Shown here one piece after another: positions 47,690 to 58,532 of a stretch of DNA of 64,000 nt. The translations under genes were made by a program, and so were the position numbers. Position 1 is the first letter of the stretch. Every line of letters begins with the position of its first letter. The stretch is from Diploptera punctata (Eukaryota; Arthropoda; Insecta; Blattodea; Blaberidae): positions 3,367,501 to 3,431,500 of the forward strand of contig JASPKZ010000419.1 of NCBI GenBank assembly GCA_030220185.1, written 5' to 3'. The notes beneath the pieces are model-generated. The model did not search any database, had not been told where the DNA came from, and saw only the letters and a program-made list of their open reading frames with translations.

Positions 47690-47960
47690 CAATAGTTGTT
47701 AATTACTCTGTGTATGTATATGTCTACCAATATGTGACCTTAAAGTAAATTAATTATTACAAACGACAAATATGAATGGCTTGTCATTAATTTATAGGCA
47801 TAAATGAAAATTATTAAGAGTGTCCTTCGAAGTAAATGAATTGTTAAAATGAAAATATTTGAACGGCTTCTGATAACTAATCAAACTTAGTGATTATTAA
47901 GATTGCACTTGTAAGCAAATGACTTATTACAATCAGGTCTCATGAATGGCTTTTCATTAC
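47690..47960 (-). pseudogene. Decayed zinc fingers beyond the transposon
   Basis: On the minus strand the frame resumes at the TA target with SNEKPFMRPDCNKSFAYKC, a finger that has lost its first Cys and stops after NNH. Two more degraded fingers follow: QKPFKYFHFNNSFTSKDTLN and NDKPFIFVVCNN, a stop, then FTLRSHIGRH. They are the former C-terminal fingers of the gene in 49471-50523, now separated from it by a Tc1 element. Confidence 0.82.
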
Positions 47961-47962
47961 TA

Positions 47963-49523
47963 CAGTGGAGGAAATTGCTATAAAGCCACTTGTTAAAAGG
48001 GTTAACACAAGTCTTTCTTTGGCATTTTTCTATATTAACTTAGGAGGTGATGGTGTATAAAACACACACAAATAATGTCAAAATTAATTATCCATTTCCA
48101 TCCAAAAAAATATATGAAAACTGAAACCGCTTTCACATATGGGTGGAAATTAGTATAAAGGCACTTTGTGTATTTCACAGATTAAACCAAAAAGACTGAG
48201 TGCAAAATTTACAACAAAGTTCTAAAATTTAGTTGAACCTCCATTGTTGTTAATTACTTGGAAGATTCTCTTTGGCATTGACTTGATGAGGGTGTTTATT
48301 TCTTCCACTGAGATTGAAGCCCACTCTTCCTGAATAATATTTTTCTGCTCAGTCACTGTCCCAAACTGCCATCCATTGCGATATACACGCCTTGCCAGGA
48401 TCCCCCATAAGTTCTCAATCGGGTTTAAATCAGGACTTCTGACTGGCCACATCAAAAGTGGTATTTCTTTCTTCCTGAACCACTCCTTTGATTTAGCAGA
48501 CACGTGAATGGAAGCATTATCTGGCTGAAAAATTAAATCTTCACCAAATTCCTCATACATTCGTATCAATTAGGACTCCAGAAGCTCCTTGGTGTAGGAC
48601 TCAGAATTCATCTTGGTGCGTATCCATGCTATTTTTGATCTTCCGTTAAAGCAGAATGCTGCCCAAATCATAACGCCTCCACCACCGAAGTTTCTACTCA
48701 TTCTAACTTGCTCTTCAGTACGGAGGTCATTCCAGTAATACTGAAGGCCATCAGGCCCATCCAGATTAAACTTCTTCTCATCACTGAACATTACTTTATT
48801 CCATTCTGAGGTCCAGGACATGTGTTCTTCAGCAAAAGTCATTCTGGCTTTCTTATGTGCATTGTTCAGAGGTAGTTTACTAAGACTTTTTTTGAATTTT
48901 AGGTTCTTGTCTTCTGACAGAATTTGTCTTAGTCGTCTGGCTGTTAATGACAACTTCAAATCAGCCTGGATTTGAGAAGAAAACATGTTCTTACCTTTTG
49001 CTTTATCTAAAATGACATGTTTAGTGTGCTCAGACAATTTTCTGTCCGTCCATATTTCCCGTTTTTTTCATATAATGAGCCCAATTTGACAAAATTATCA
49101 ATGACACATCTTGAAGCCCCAATTCCGTAGGTATTTGTCTATTGGAAAGGCCCATCTCCTTGAAGGCACTAACTTTTGATTTCTCTTCATTTGATAGAGG
49201 TTTTCCACGTGGCATTGTACGTACTGCTGAACGATGCTCGCAGACACGTCGTCTCCATGTAATTGCAGTATTTTGTTTACATTTATGTCTCTGTAAGAGC
49301 CAGAAGCTGACCTGCCTTTATACCGATTTCCACCCCTAGGACAGCGTTTTCTTAGATTTTACGTATTATTTACATATATAATAAATACAAAATGAGGAGA
49401 CCTGTATGAAATTATGTCCAAGATAATTATATGTAATCTATGACACACAGACGGTATTTGCATAAATATTTCAGGTTGTTTTACTACTAAAAGTTGTTGG
49501 CTTTATACCAATTTCCTCCACTG
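47963..49523 (-). mobile_element. Tc1-type transposon 2, inserted in a zinc-finger exon
   Basis: A 1561-bp element with TA on each side (47961-47962 and 49524-49525). The ends begin CAGTGGAGGAAATTG, and inner direct repeats (gtggaaattagtataaaggc near 48143 and its complement near 49312) give an IR/DR structure. It carries a minus-strand transposase gene. Insertion split the C2H2 finger array; see 49471-50523 and 47690-47960. Confidence 0.95.
48222..49215 (-). pseudogene. Tc1-type transposase, one frameshift and one stop
   Basis: Starts MPRGKPLSNEEKSKVSAFKE with a helix-turn-helix (MGLSNRQI). A frameshift near 49035 leads into the second DNA-binding half (LTARRLRQIL) and the catalytic domain: MFSDEKKFN (Asp), FGGGGVMIWAAF, FQPDNASIH (Asp) and SPDLNPIENLWG (Glu), with 34 residues between the last two (DD34E). 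A single in-frame stop interrupts the protein after ELLES near 48570. With only two lesions the family was active fairly recently. The N-terminal start ATG is at 49215. Confidence 0.92.
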
Positions 49524-50523
49524 TATGCAACCGTAAATGAATATTAAGAGTGTCTTTCCGAGTAAAAGACTTATTACAAACAGAACATCTGAATGGTTTT
49601 TCTTTACTATGTGAACGTAAATGAGTATTAAGATTGTTCTTCCGAGTGAATGACTTATTACAAACAGAACATTTGAATGGTTTTTCATTACTATGCGAAC
49701 GTAAATGAATATTAAGACTGCTCTTTCGAGTAAATGACTTATTACAAAAAGAGCATTTGAATGGCTTCTCATTATTATGCGAACGTAAGTGAATCTTAAA
49801 TTGGTACTTCTGAGTAAATGACTTATTACAAATTGAACATTTGAATGGTTTTTCATTACTATGCAAGCGTAAATGAATATTAAGAGTGCCTTTCAAAGTA
49901 AATGACTTATTACAAACAGCACATTTGAATGACTTCTCGTTACTATGTGAATGTAAATGAATATTAAGATGGCCCTTCTGTGTAAATGACTTATTACAAA
50001 GGGTACATCTGTATGGCTTCTCATTACTATGCAAACGTAAATGAATATTAAGACAAACATTCCTAGCAAATGACTTATTACAAACTGTACATTTGAATGG
50101 CCTTTCATTACTATGGAAACGTAAATGTTCATTTAGGCTTACTCTGCGATTAAATGACTTACTACATATTGAACATTTAAATGGCTTCTCATTACTATGC
50201 AAACGTAAATGAACATTAAGACAGCCCTTACGTGTAAATGACTTTTTACAGATAGAACATTTGAATGCCTTCTCATTACCATGCGAACGTAAATGACTAT
50301 TAAGACTTCCTTTCAGAGTAAATGACTTATTACAAAGTGAACATTTGAATGTTTCCTCATTATTATGTAAACTTAAGTGTGTATTATGACTGGGCATCTG
50401 AGTAAATGACTTATTTTTTGTACAAACACAATTTACAGTTTTACATGACAAATCTTTATCTCCTGTTTGTGAACACTGAATGGGGGTGAACATTTCAACT
50501 AGTTTTTCTTCACTCTGGTCCAC
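49471..50523 (-). CDS. C2H2 zinc-finger protein, last coding exon visible
   Basis: The exon opens after a splice acceptor (ttttcag, AG at 50525-50524) with [12 protein letters not shown] in phase 0. A short linker and one degenerate finger ([20 protein letters not shown]) precede ten complete fingers of the CX2CX12HX3H type, e.g. [17 protein letters not shown]. Such proteins are nuclear DNA-binding transcription factors. Finger-to-finger linkers read SNEKPF or NNEKPF, not the usual TGEKPF. The last 17 residues (from TVEEIG) are encoded by the inverted repeat of Tc1 transposon 2, inserted right after the final His. Former fingers lie beyond it. Upstream exons are at 54167-54265 and 60326-60439. 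Shadow ORFs in other frames of the repeat are not genes. The first coding exon was not identified. Confidence 0.9.
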   Translation of the reverse strand: MDQSEEKLVEMFTPIQCSQTGDKDLSCKTVNCVCTKNKSFTQMPSHNTHLSLHNNEETFKCSLCNKSFTLKGSLNSHLRSHGNEKAFKCSICKKSFTRKGCLNVHLRLHSNEKPFKCSICSKSFNRRVSLNEHLRFHSNERPFKCTVCNKSFARNVCLNIHLRLHSNEKPYRCTLCNKSFTQKGHLNIHLHSHSNEKSFKCAVCNKSFTLKGTLNIHLRLHSNEKPFKCSICNKSFTQKYQFKIHLRSHNNEKPFKCSFCNKSFTRKSSLNIHLRSHSNEKPFKCSVCNKSFTRKNNLNTHLRSHSKEKPFRCSVCNKSFTRKDTLNIHLRLHTVEEIGIKPTTFSSKTT

Positions 50524-51194
50524 CTGAAAATGTAACACAGTAACGAAATGTGTGTTATCACAGCACAAATCTATGTATAGAAATATATCTTAGCAGCAAA
50601 TATGTAATGGTACTCATAGAATTTATTTTTTTAATATGATACTATGCCTTATAACAATATTACAGTACCATATAATTGTCTAAGATGGCCAACTATGAGG
50701 CTACGAAACACTGTCCCTTACGGAACAACACTAAAAGAAAGTATGCAACTTCATTAATGAGACAAAATTTATTATAAATTATACAAGTAAAATATGAATT
50801 TTCATACACTACATATTATTCTTATTCTATAACGAAATAGTTATAATAACTTCAATACCACATGCAAGGTAGCTCATTATATGTTTCTTTATACATGCTG
50901 TTTAATATTTACTTAAAAATAATGATGAAATTTGATATAATTTGAATAAATCATTCTGAAATAGAAATGTTTAATGAATTTATCTAGAATATCCAGTCCC
51001 AGATAACCTGGAACCTAAATATTTCAAATAATCACTGAATATTACATTAAATATTCGTGTAATGTATATATCTCTCAACAACGAAATTAAAATTAACTTA
51101 GAGATCATGATCTCTATATATATAATATAGCAATAATAGAACACGAAAAGAGATGATTATGATGATGATGATGATAATAATAATAATAATGTTA
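50524..51194. other. Intron of the zinc-finger gene, no element recognised
   Basis: AT-rich intronic sequence with a short run of GAT/ATA trinucleotides at about 51150-51190. Confidence 0.5.
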
Positions 51195-51342
51195 ACATCA
51201 CTAAATCTAAATACATAGCCTCTCATATGAATATATTATAAAACAGGAAGTGGAAAGTTATTGAAATTTTGAAGAAATGTCTGAATTACAGACCTAGAAA
51301 CAATAACTAAAAATAGAAATGAGATGCATAAAGAAATTAAAT
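51195..51342 (+). mobile_element. LINE-B fragment joined to LINE-E
   Basis: The sequence aaatctaaatacatagcc ... gagatgcataaagaaatta follows LINE-B (compare 31460-31615). It changes without a gap into LINE-E at about 51343. It is frameshifted and short. Confidence 0.7.
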
Positions 51343-51900
51343 TCTAAAGTGAAACAAACTAAATATTTGGGAATAATTATAGATAACATCAAAGGTATAG
51401 GCAAAGAGAATATAAAGCATAGAATCGAATTGAGTAGCAAAATAATACCATCGTTAAATTCTATATGGTGTGATAAGCATATTTGGAAAGACACTAAAAA
51501 AAATATTGGTAAAACATTGGTGGAATCTGTTGCAATATATGGAAGTGAGGTATGGATAATCAATAAGTACTACAAGAATTGTATAATAGCTCTGGACATG
51601 GATTATTTATGCAGAATTGCCAGAAAGTCAAAATTAGAACATGTCACATATAAGATAATTAGAATCATAATGGAAGCAGAAGAAAGCATAATTGAAAGCA
51701 TTGAGGAAAGAACTATTATCAATGGAAACCGAAAGAAGAAACACGGAAGACCAAAGTTAACATGAAAGGAAAGCAGAAGGATAGCAATGCAAATAAGAGG
51801 GTTAAAGCACTGAAGATGCCCAAGACCATAGGCTTTCAAATGTTTGGCATGGGAAGATGGCAGCTTTTGTAAAATCTCAAAGATAGATAGATAGATAGAA
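51343..51900 (+). pseudogene. LINE-E C-terminal region with (GATA)n tail
   Basis: An open frame gives KVKQTKYLGIIIDNIKG, TLVESVAIYGSEVW, DYLCRIARKSKLEHVT and RKKKHGRPKLT, the thumb and C-terminal region of an RTE-like RT. It then decays and ends with gatagatagatagata at about 51884-51899. The catalytic region is absent. The minus-strand copy at 52956 defines the same family. Confidence 0.8.
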
Positions 51901-52938
51901 ATGTGCATGTATCACATATACAAAGTAAAAACAAAAGAAAAGATGGTAAAGAATCTTCCAATGACCATAGTATTATAATAGATCAATTCATATTTTTTTT
52001 ACTTTATTGTATTTATTAAAATGGTGTGTCACAAAAAAAAAGTAAATTCTAGGCCTTATAATTCTCATGATGAATGGATCCAATCATATTATCCAGGGGC
52101 TTAAAACTGGGATTGGTTAAAAGGTTTTTTCTTATCCAGTTTTTTTCTTCCAGTTTCCTACTCGTTTTAATAAATTATTGATTAATCTATTGTTTTATCA
52201 CTACTGTTAGTATATCAGGGAATTCTTGTTCACATCGGTCATAAAACCTTTGAAGTAAAAAAATGCAAAACTAAAGAGAGGAATTAAAAAAAAAAGTTTG
52301 TCATGTAAAAACTGCATAAACTAAGCAGATTCCATAAAAAGTAGTATTTAATGTCTGAAGTTGCTCGTTTATGGAGTATATCATATGAATTATATAATAA
52401 TTTTGCTAATTACAGCATATACATATATGTTAGTTGTGAGGAAAAAAATACAGTGCCAGCTAGTCCGACTTTTAGATTAGAGCTTTCAAATAAATAGCAA
52501 CTAAATAATGGTCAGATTTCATCAATATTTTAAGAATATCTTCAACCTACTTTTGTAGCACACCTGGTTTCAATGCGAGAAATTCAAAGTTGTTACACTG
52601 GAGTTATGTTTTTATTTTTGCTTCAGTTTAACCCCCACTCATAATCATCCGACTTTCCTGGTTAACAAACTTGATATTACGTTTAATAATTCATTACTAT
52701 GTGCAGAATTTGTTTCTCAAAAAATTGTGCCTATTTAAAAAAAAACAACATTCAAGATGTATTCTGAACAAAACTGTTTTAAAAAATACTAAATCCCCTA
52801 TGACAATGCATATGTCATAAGGAGAAATTTCAATTGGTAATATATTTGTATTAGAATGATGTATATTTGTATTAGAATGATGTATACAATATACTGTTAT
52901 TTGTGAGTTATAGATTTACAGACTCTAAATGTTCATAT
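51901..52938. other. Intron of the zinc-finger gene, no element recognised
   Basis: AT-rich. A direct repeat tatatttgtattagaatgat appears twice in tandem at 52839-52884. No genes. Confidence 0.5.
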
Positions 52939-52955
52939 TAACACATTTACTTTCT

Positions 52956-53522
52956 ATCTATCTACGGGTTTTTACAGCTGCTGCCGTCTTCCCGTGTCAA
53001 ACCTCCAAAGCCTACGGTCTTGGGCATCTTCAATGCTTAGCCCTCTAGCTTGCATTACCGTCTTCATGTTTTCCTTCCATGTTAACTTTGGTCTTCCTCT
53101 TTTCTTCTTTCTGTTTGGATGCCATTCATATAGTTGCTTCGGCCATCGCTCATCTTCCATTCTTAAAACATGTCCTAACCACTTTAATTCCTTCTCCTCA
53201 ATTCTTTCAATTATGCTTTCTTCTGCTTCCATTATGTTTCTAATTTCCTTATTTGTAACATGTTCTAATTTAGACTTTCTGGCACTTCTTCGTAAATAAT
53301 CCATTTCTAGAGCTATTAGTCTATTCTTGTAGTACTTATTGATTGTCTATACCTCACTTCCGTACATTGCAACAGATTCCACCAATGTTTTACCAATATA
53401 TTTTTTTGTGTCTTTCTAAATATGCTTATCCCACCATATGGAATTTAACGATGATATTATTTTGCTACTCAATTCAATTCTATGTTTTATGTTCTCTTTG
53501 CCTATACCTTCAATGTTATCCA
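52956..53522 (-). pseudogene. LINE-E insertion with 17-bp target duplication
   Basis: A 567-bp 5'-truncated LINE flanked by TAACACATTTACTTTCT at 52939-52955 and 53523-53539. The minus-strand ORF (52972-53304) reads DYLRRSARKSKLEHVTNKEI, WLGHVLRMEDERWPKQLYEW, KKRGRPKLTWKENMK and DRRLWRFDTGR, the usual C-terminal domain of RTE-like LINEs. It ends in a (GATA)n tail. A single open frame covers most of it, so it is fairly young. Confidence 0.92.
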
Positions 53523-53539
53523 TAACACATTTACTTTCT

Positions 53540-54166
53540 TCTCACTATTATAGCTACCAAATATCATTCATGCTTTCTGTAAAGTTTGCTTAAGCCACTT
53601 AATATGATTCAATTCAACACTCAACAAATAAGCAAGGTATTATATATACAATGTATTATATCATCAATCACTGTTTCAACAGTTAGAAAGAATTGACAAT
53701 GATGCCTAAGGCATTGAAACTTAAGTTTTCAAAAAAGCTACAAATATGAGGTGAGTAGTACATGTCTAACTCATAATATCAATTAAAATAAACCTCATAG
53801 TGTTACTTCCTTCAAATATTAAATTATACAAGGTATTGTTGTAAGCAGACTCTGCATTTGGCTATTCAGAGAGGCAGTGAGCACACAATAAAAAGGGGGA
53901 AAAAAAGTTATGAACAATTTTCTACTCTCATTGAGAAACCTAAGACATTCTTTATTAATGTCTCTCACGAATGAAAAAAAAAAACTTTTTGAGCTACCTT
54001 CAAGAATAGTCTGTTCGAAGAGAACTTTCACAATGTTTATTCATATGATCCTGAGGCTGACACATCGATAAGGTTCGATGTCAGTTAATACACTTTTTAG
54101 AGCTATTGCAATCTTCAAATTCTATCATCATACTTGAGATTTAAAACATGCTAATAAAATCATTAC
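53540..54166. other. Intron flank of a duplicated exon
   Basis: From about 53830 this intron sequence can be aligned piecewise with 59220-60300 (gcagactct, acacaat, gaacaatt...actctcattg.gaaa, tttattcata, gagctgacac-like sequence, gtcagttaata), showing that the small exon was duplicated together with its flanks. Confidence 0.65.
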
Positions 54167-54265
54167 CTCAAGTTTTGTATCCTCAAAAGTAAGTGGGTCG
54201 TCACCTGGAAATGATTCATTTCTGCTAATTTGATTCTCTTCTATTTTTATTTTTATCTGCGTGTC
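54167..54265 (-). CDS. Internal exon of the zinc-finger gene (33 codons)
   Basis: Bounded by an acceptor (ttttacag, AG at 54267-54266) and a donor (GTAATG, GT at 54166-54165). It reads DTQIKIKIEENQISRNE ... FEDTKLE and is acidic, with length divisible by three. The end joins VDQSEE of the finger exon in phase 0. Short acidic exons of this kind commonly precede the finger array in insect C2H2 genes. It is clearly related to the exon at 60326-60439 (same donor context ttgag|gtaatg, similar PLTFED / PFSSQD segments). No function can be given to it beyond a linker or regulatory segment. Confidence 0.78.
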
Positions 54266-55277
54266 CTGTAAAATTAACATCACACTATATCATCAAGATG
54301 CCCAATGATGACAGGTAACTAAATAACAAAGGCGGGATGACATCCATTCTATAATTAATGTAATGCTCTATATTTAATTGTCTGTTCTCATATATTAATT
54401 AGGAGATCTTTCATTCATAAAGCCAACTGTATCAAATGTAATAGAGATTAAGGGTCAATGATTTACTTATTGGCAATTACTAACAGCTGCATAGTTATTT
54501 CAGAAGACTATTTAACTCATGCCTCAAATGGGATCAATGACCAATCACATTTCAATGAATTTTGTTTTACAACCAATGACAGTCATGTTTCACATCACTA
54601 TTTATCGAATTCTATTTACCAAAATAAAGAAAGCTCATCCTTTTTAATATTCTGAACAGGTTAGAGAATTATTTAGCAGTGACTGACTCTCCAACAAATA
54701 CACCGACTATGGCAAATAATGGACAGATTCCTTTGAACTACACATTTAATAATTGTGTGTTTAATAATTGTGTTTTTAAACAATGATTTTATAGATTAGT
54801 TTCCCAAAAAAATAATAACTTATAGTGTTGCTTATAATATACAGTTTGATGTGTTTCATTTTTTCTTCACTAGGGTGCATTCATACAGTTTTGCAAACTT
54901 AGTGGGTTATCACTGATTGCAAACCTTATTTGGCAATAAATAATATGATCAAGTTGCAGTGAATTAACATAACCACATATTTCTGATTTATTTTCAAACA
55001 TCACCGTTTACATTAAATATATAGGCATTTTAAAATACCAGTAACTATATTCAAATAATGATTTTTGAGTAAACAGCAAAATTTTCTTTCCTAAATAGTC
55101 CTAACAAATGCCACTCTTGACTTCCAAATCCTCTAGATAAATTGGAAATCACTCATGGCATTACTTATGATAATTGCAATGCCTTAAATGACATGCAAAG
55201 TCATTGTTCTATGGCACATGACAAAATTATGTGACCACAATACTAAATATGCATGGCCCCACATCTGTTTCACTAAG
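54266..55277. other. Intron of the zinc-finger gene
   Basis: AT-rich; nothing recognised. Confidence 0.5.
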
Positions 55278-56959
55278 GAACATATTTGATAATCAATTGA
55301 GTTTGGTGTTTACTTGATGAAAATCCTTACTTACTTACTTATTTAATCACTGGCACAATCGAACCCGTAGGTTCATGGCCGCGCGGACTTAAGCTCTCCA
55401 TACATCCCTATCCTGAGCCAATGCTTTCCAATCATTCCCTGTATAATCTACTTCCCTCAAATCATAGTTAATGTTATTCTCCCACCTCATTCTTGGTCTA
55501 CCAACTGGGCGTTTTCCCTCTGGCTTTCCTACAAGAAGCTTCCATCCAAGTCTTTCATTCCCCATACGTGCAACATGTCCTGCCCATCGCAGTCTACGAG
55601 ACTTAACTATTCTTATTATATCTGGCTTCCTGTAAAGACCATGTAGTTCATTGTTATGTAGTCTTCTCCATTCACCTGTCTGTTCATCTCTCTTTGGTCC
55701 AAAAATTTTCCTAAGTACTTTATTCTCAAATACTTGTAATCTCCTTTCCTCCCTTAAAGTAAGAGTCCATGTTTCGCACCCATATAATGTAACTGGTAGA
55801 ATAATTGTTTTATATATTTTCAGTTTAACGTTTTTTGAAAGGAGTTGGGACATCAAGAGCCTCTGTAATGCATAATAGCATGCATTTCCAGAATTGAGCC
55901 TATGTTTAATTTCTTTGTGCATCTCATTCCTATTTGTGATTATTGTTCCTAGGTATTTGAATTCAGCCACCTTCCTCAAAATTTCCCTCATTTGTCATTA
56001 GCTGTCCATTTCCATTATTTAATGGATTTCTATGTGTGACCATATATTTAGTTTTATTGATATTTACTTCCAGTCCTAATTTCTTAGTGTTACTCAATAG
56101 TGTGTGCATGTTGTCCTTTAGTATCTCCTCGCTATCGGCCAACAATAATACATCATCAGCATAAACATAAGCTAACAGCTTATTAATACCATTGAGTTGT
56201 AAGCCATCCTCATTCTCTAAAGATTTAATGGCATGCTCTAGTACAAAATTAAATAGTAGAGGAGATAGTGCATCTCCTTGCTTCAACCCATTCTGGATTT
56301 CAAAAGTGTCCGAAAACTGTTTGCCTACGCGCACCCTACTCTTTGTGCCATTTAGACACATTCGTATAAGTCTTAACTAACTTTTTAGGAATTCCGAACT
56401 CCAGCAGGATACTATATAACTTCTCCCTCTTAATTGAATCATATGCTTTTTTGAAGTCTACATACAGTTGATGTACAGTACCATTATATTCCCATTTCTT
56501 TTTCTAAAATCTGTCTTATACTAAAAATCTGATCTGTTGTAGACCTGTTTCTTCTAAATGCACATTGATGATCTCCTAGAATGTCATCAATATAGGGAGT
56601 AAGTCTGCTTACTAATATACATATTTGTTAGAATTTTGTACGAAGTTGAAAGTAATGAGATGCCCCTGTAGTTGTTGCAATCAGTTTTATCTCCTTTCTT
56701 ATAAATTGGTACGACAATTGATTCCTTCCATTCATCTGGAAGAGCTTCTTTTTCCCAAATCATACTAAGCAACCAGCGTATCTTGTCCATCAATTTTTCT
56801 CCCCTGATTTTATCAGTTCTGCTGGGATCTCATCTGAACCTCATGCTTTATACATCTTCAATTTTTCAATCGCCATTTCAACCTCTAATGCATTTGGCTC
56901 TGCAACTAGCATTTCTGCTGTCTGTAAATTATCCTCCTCAATGTCCTGTTCTGTATGTA

Positions 56960-58487
56960 CACTTGTGTCCAAAAGTTAAGGATAATTAGTTCATTTGCCG
57001 ACTTATTATAAAGCATTTGTCAGAATAATACAAAATTTGGTAAGGGTATGTCACAGATAATTAGAAACATGGCACGAAAGAAACAATGGCATGAATACGT
57101 CATTCACTTGTCATTTTCACAACAAACGAAAACTGCATTTCAGAATTCGAACATAAAAGTTGAACAACAATGGTTCAAATGATTAGTATGGGGTGTGATT
57201 ACCCCTGACAGCTACACAAGACTCACATCGACGTGGCATGCTAGTGATGAGGTTGTTCAGGAGTTCGATGCTCAGCAAATTCCACTCCTCATGAAGAGCA
57301 ATGTGAAGGTCTTGAAGTGTCCTCGGAGGAGGCTGACGAGATGCAATTTGTCTCCCTAAGGCATCCCATGCATGCTCTATAGGATTCATATCCGGAGACC
57401 TCGCTGGCCACTCCATACGCTGGATATCTTCCTCCTGAAGAAACTCATCCACCAGTTGTGACCTGTGAGATCGGGCATTGTCATCCATGAATATGAATTC
57501 TGGACCCACAGCTCCCCTGAAAAGTCTTACATGAGGTTCCAGGATCTCTTCTCTATACCGCTGAGCATTAACAGTGCCACCTGCGAAGATGTGAAGCTCT
57601 GTGCGTGCATTCATCATTATACCTCCCCATACCAGGAGACCACCGCCACCAAATGGATGTCTTTCCATGATGTTCATGGGGTTGTAACGAGTTCCTTGCT
57701 CCCTCCAGATAGTCACGCGATGCGAATCACAGTTCAAGCTGAATCTGGACTCGTCTGTAAATAGCACGCTGCTCCACTGATTTAGAGTCCAGTCGCGATG
57801 TTCCTGACTCCACCGTAAACGTGCTCTCTTGTTATCAAGGGTGAGTGGGACGCACACACTACAGGCCGTCTAGCATACAGACCAGCAGCTCTGAGTCTTC
57901 TATAGACAGTTTGTCTGGATACTCTGATACCTGAGGCGGCCGCAAGTTCTGAACTCAGTTGTCTGGCAGACATTGTTCGGTTTCTTCTTGCAGTTAACGC
58001 AAGATATCGATCCTGCTGAGGATTTGTAACTCTTGGACGACCTCCCACTGGTCTTCGCCTAACGTCTCCGGTCTCTTGGAACCGTCGCCATAACCTAGAT
58101 ATAACATTTTGTGGCACATTAAGTGCTATGGAGACCTCAGTTTGTGTCTGTCCTGTTTCTAGCCGCCCAATAATTCTACCCCGAAGCAGAGGGTCCAGAT
58201 GTTGTCTTTGTGCCATTTTACTGCAATCTGTTCTTACACTACATCTGATTATATCATAACTCTCTTTAAAAATGAAGATTTATGGAACAGGGCTTAACTG
58301 CAACAATGCAATTTTCATTTATAATTGCTATTAATTTTTTCATTGTTGAAGAGAGATTATAATTTAGTATGTAAACTAAACTAAATGTACTGAGAAACGT
58401 TTTGATAAATAATTTTTACTCCTTGCTCCTCTTTAAGCATTTTGATTTTCCGTTTTACAAATTATCCTAAACTTTTGGACACCAGTG
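56960..58487 (-). mobile_element. Tc1-type transposon 3, nearly intact
   Basis: A 1528-bp element with TA at both ends (56958-56959 and 58488-58489) and inverted repeats starting CACTTGTGTCCAAAAGTTAA / CACTGGTGTCCAAAAGTTTA. It holds a minus-strand transposase gene with a single visible lesion. It is inserted near the 5' end of the LINE-B copy and is the youngest layer of the stack. Confidence 0.95.
57183..58216 (-). pseudogene. Tc1-type transposase with one 2-bp slip
   Basis: Starts MAQRQHLDPLLRGRIIGRLE and has two helix-turn-helix subdomains (TEVSIALNVPQNVISRLWRR and MSARQLSSELAAASGIRVSR) separated by a GRPR AT-hook-like motif (GGRPRV). Near 57850 an extra TG in a short TG run shifts the frame. 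The rest (from CVPLTLDNKRARLRWSQEH) is open to the end: LFTDESRFS (Asp), GGGGLLVWGGI, FMDDNARSH (Asp) and SPDMNPIEHAWD (Glu), spacing DD34E. The total length of about 340 residues is standard for Tc1 enzymes. No other damage is seen. Confidence 0.93.
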
Positions 58488-58532
58488 TACATTTAATAGC
58501 TGATTAAAGTAACTTGATGAAAATCCATATTT

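Larger units (their letters stand above)
55327..58511 (-). pseudogene. LINE-B, longest copy, interrupted by Tc1
   Basis: Target duplication ACTTGATGAAAATCC at 55312-55326 and 58512-58526. On the minus strand it runs from the segment before the RT (EMAIEKLKMYKA, about 56860) through WKESIVVPIYKKGDKTDCNN, NGLKQGDALSPLLFNFVLE, the catalytic box YADDVLLLADSEE (about 56150), EFKYLGTIITNRNEMHK and LPVTLYGCETWTL to the C-terminal RWAGHVARMGNER and GRPRMRWENNINYDL blocks, then an (AAGT)n tail. The endonuclease is missing. An in-frame duplication gives LLAYVYADD before the catalytic box. Frameshifts occur near 55970 and around 56400-56700. RTE-clade assignment follows from the motifs and the tetranucleotide tail. 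Confidence 0.93.

Noticed and set aside
49503..50132. Alternative minus-strand ORFs within the zinc-finger exon
   Set aside because: They are periodic out-of-frame readings (repeated VISHLL) of the finger repeats.
55651..55875. Plus-strand ORFs over the LINE-B at 55389-56361
   Set aside because: Shadows of the RT reading frame on the minus strand.
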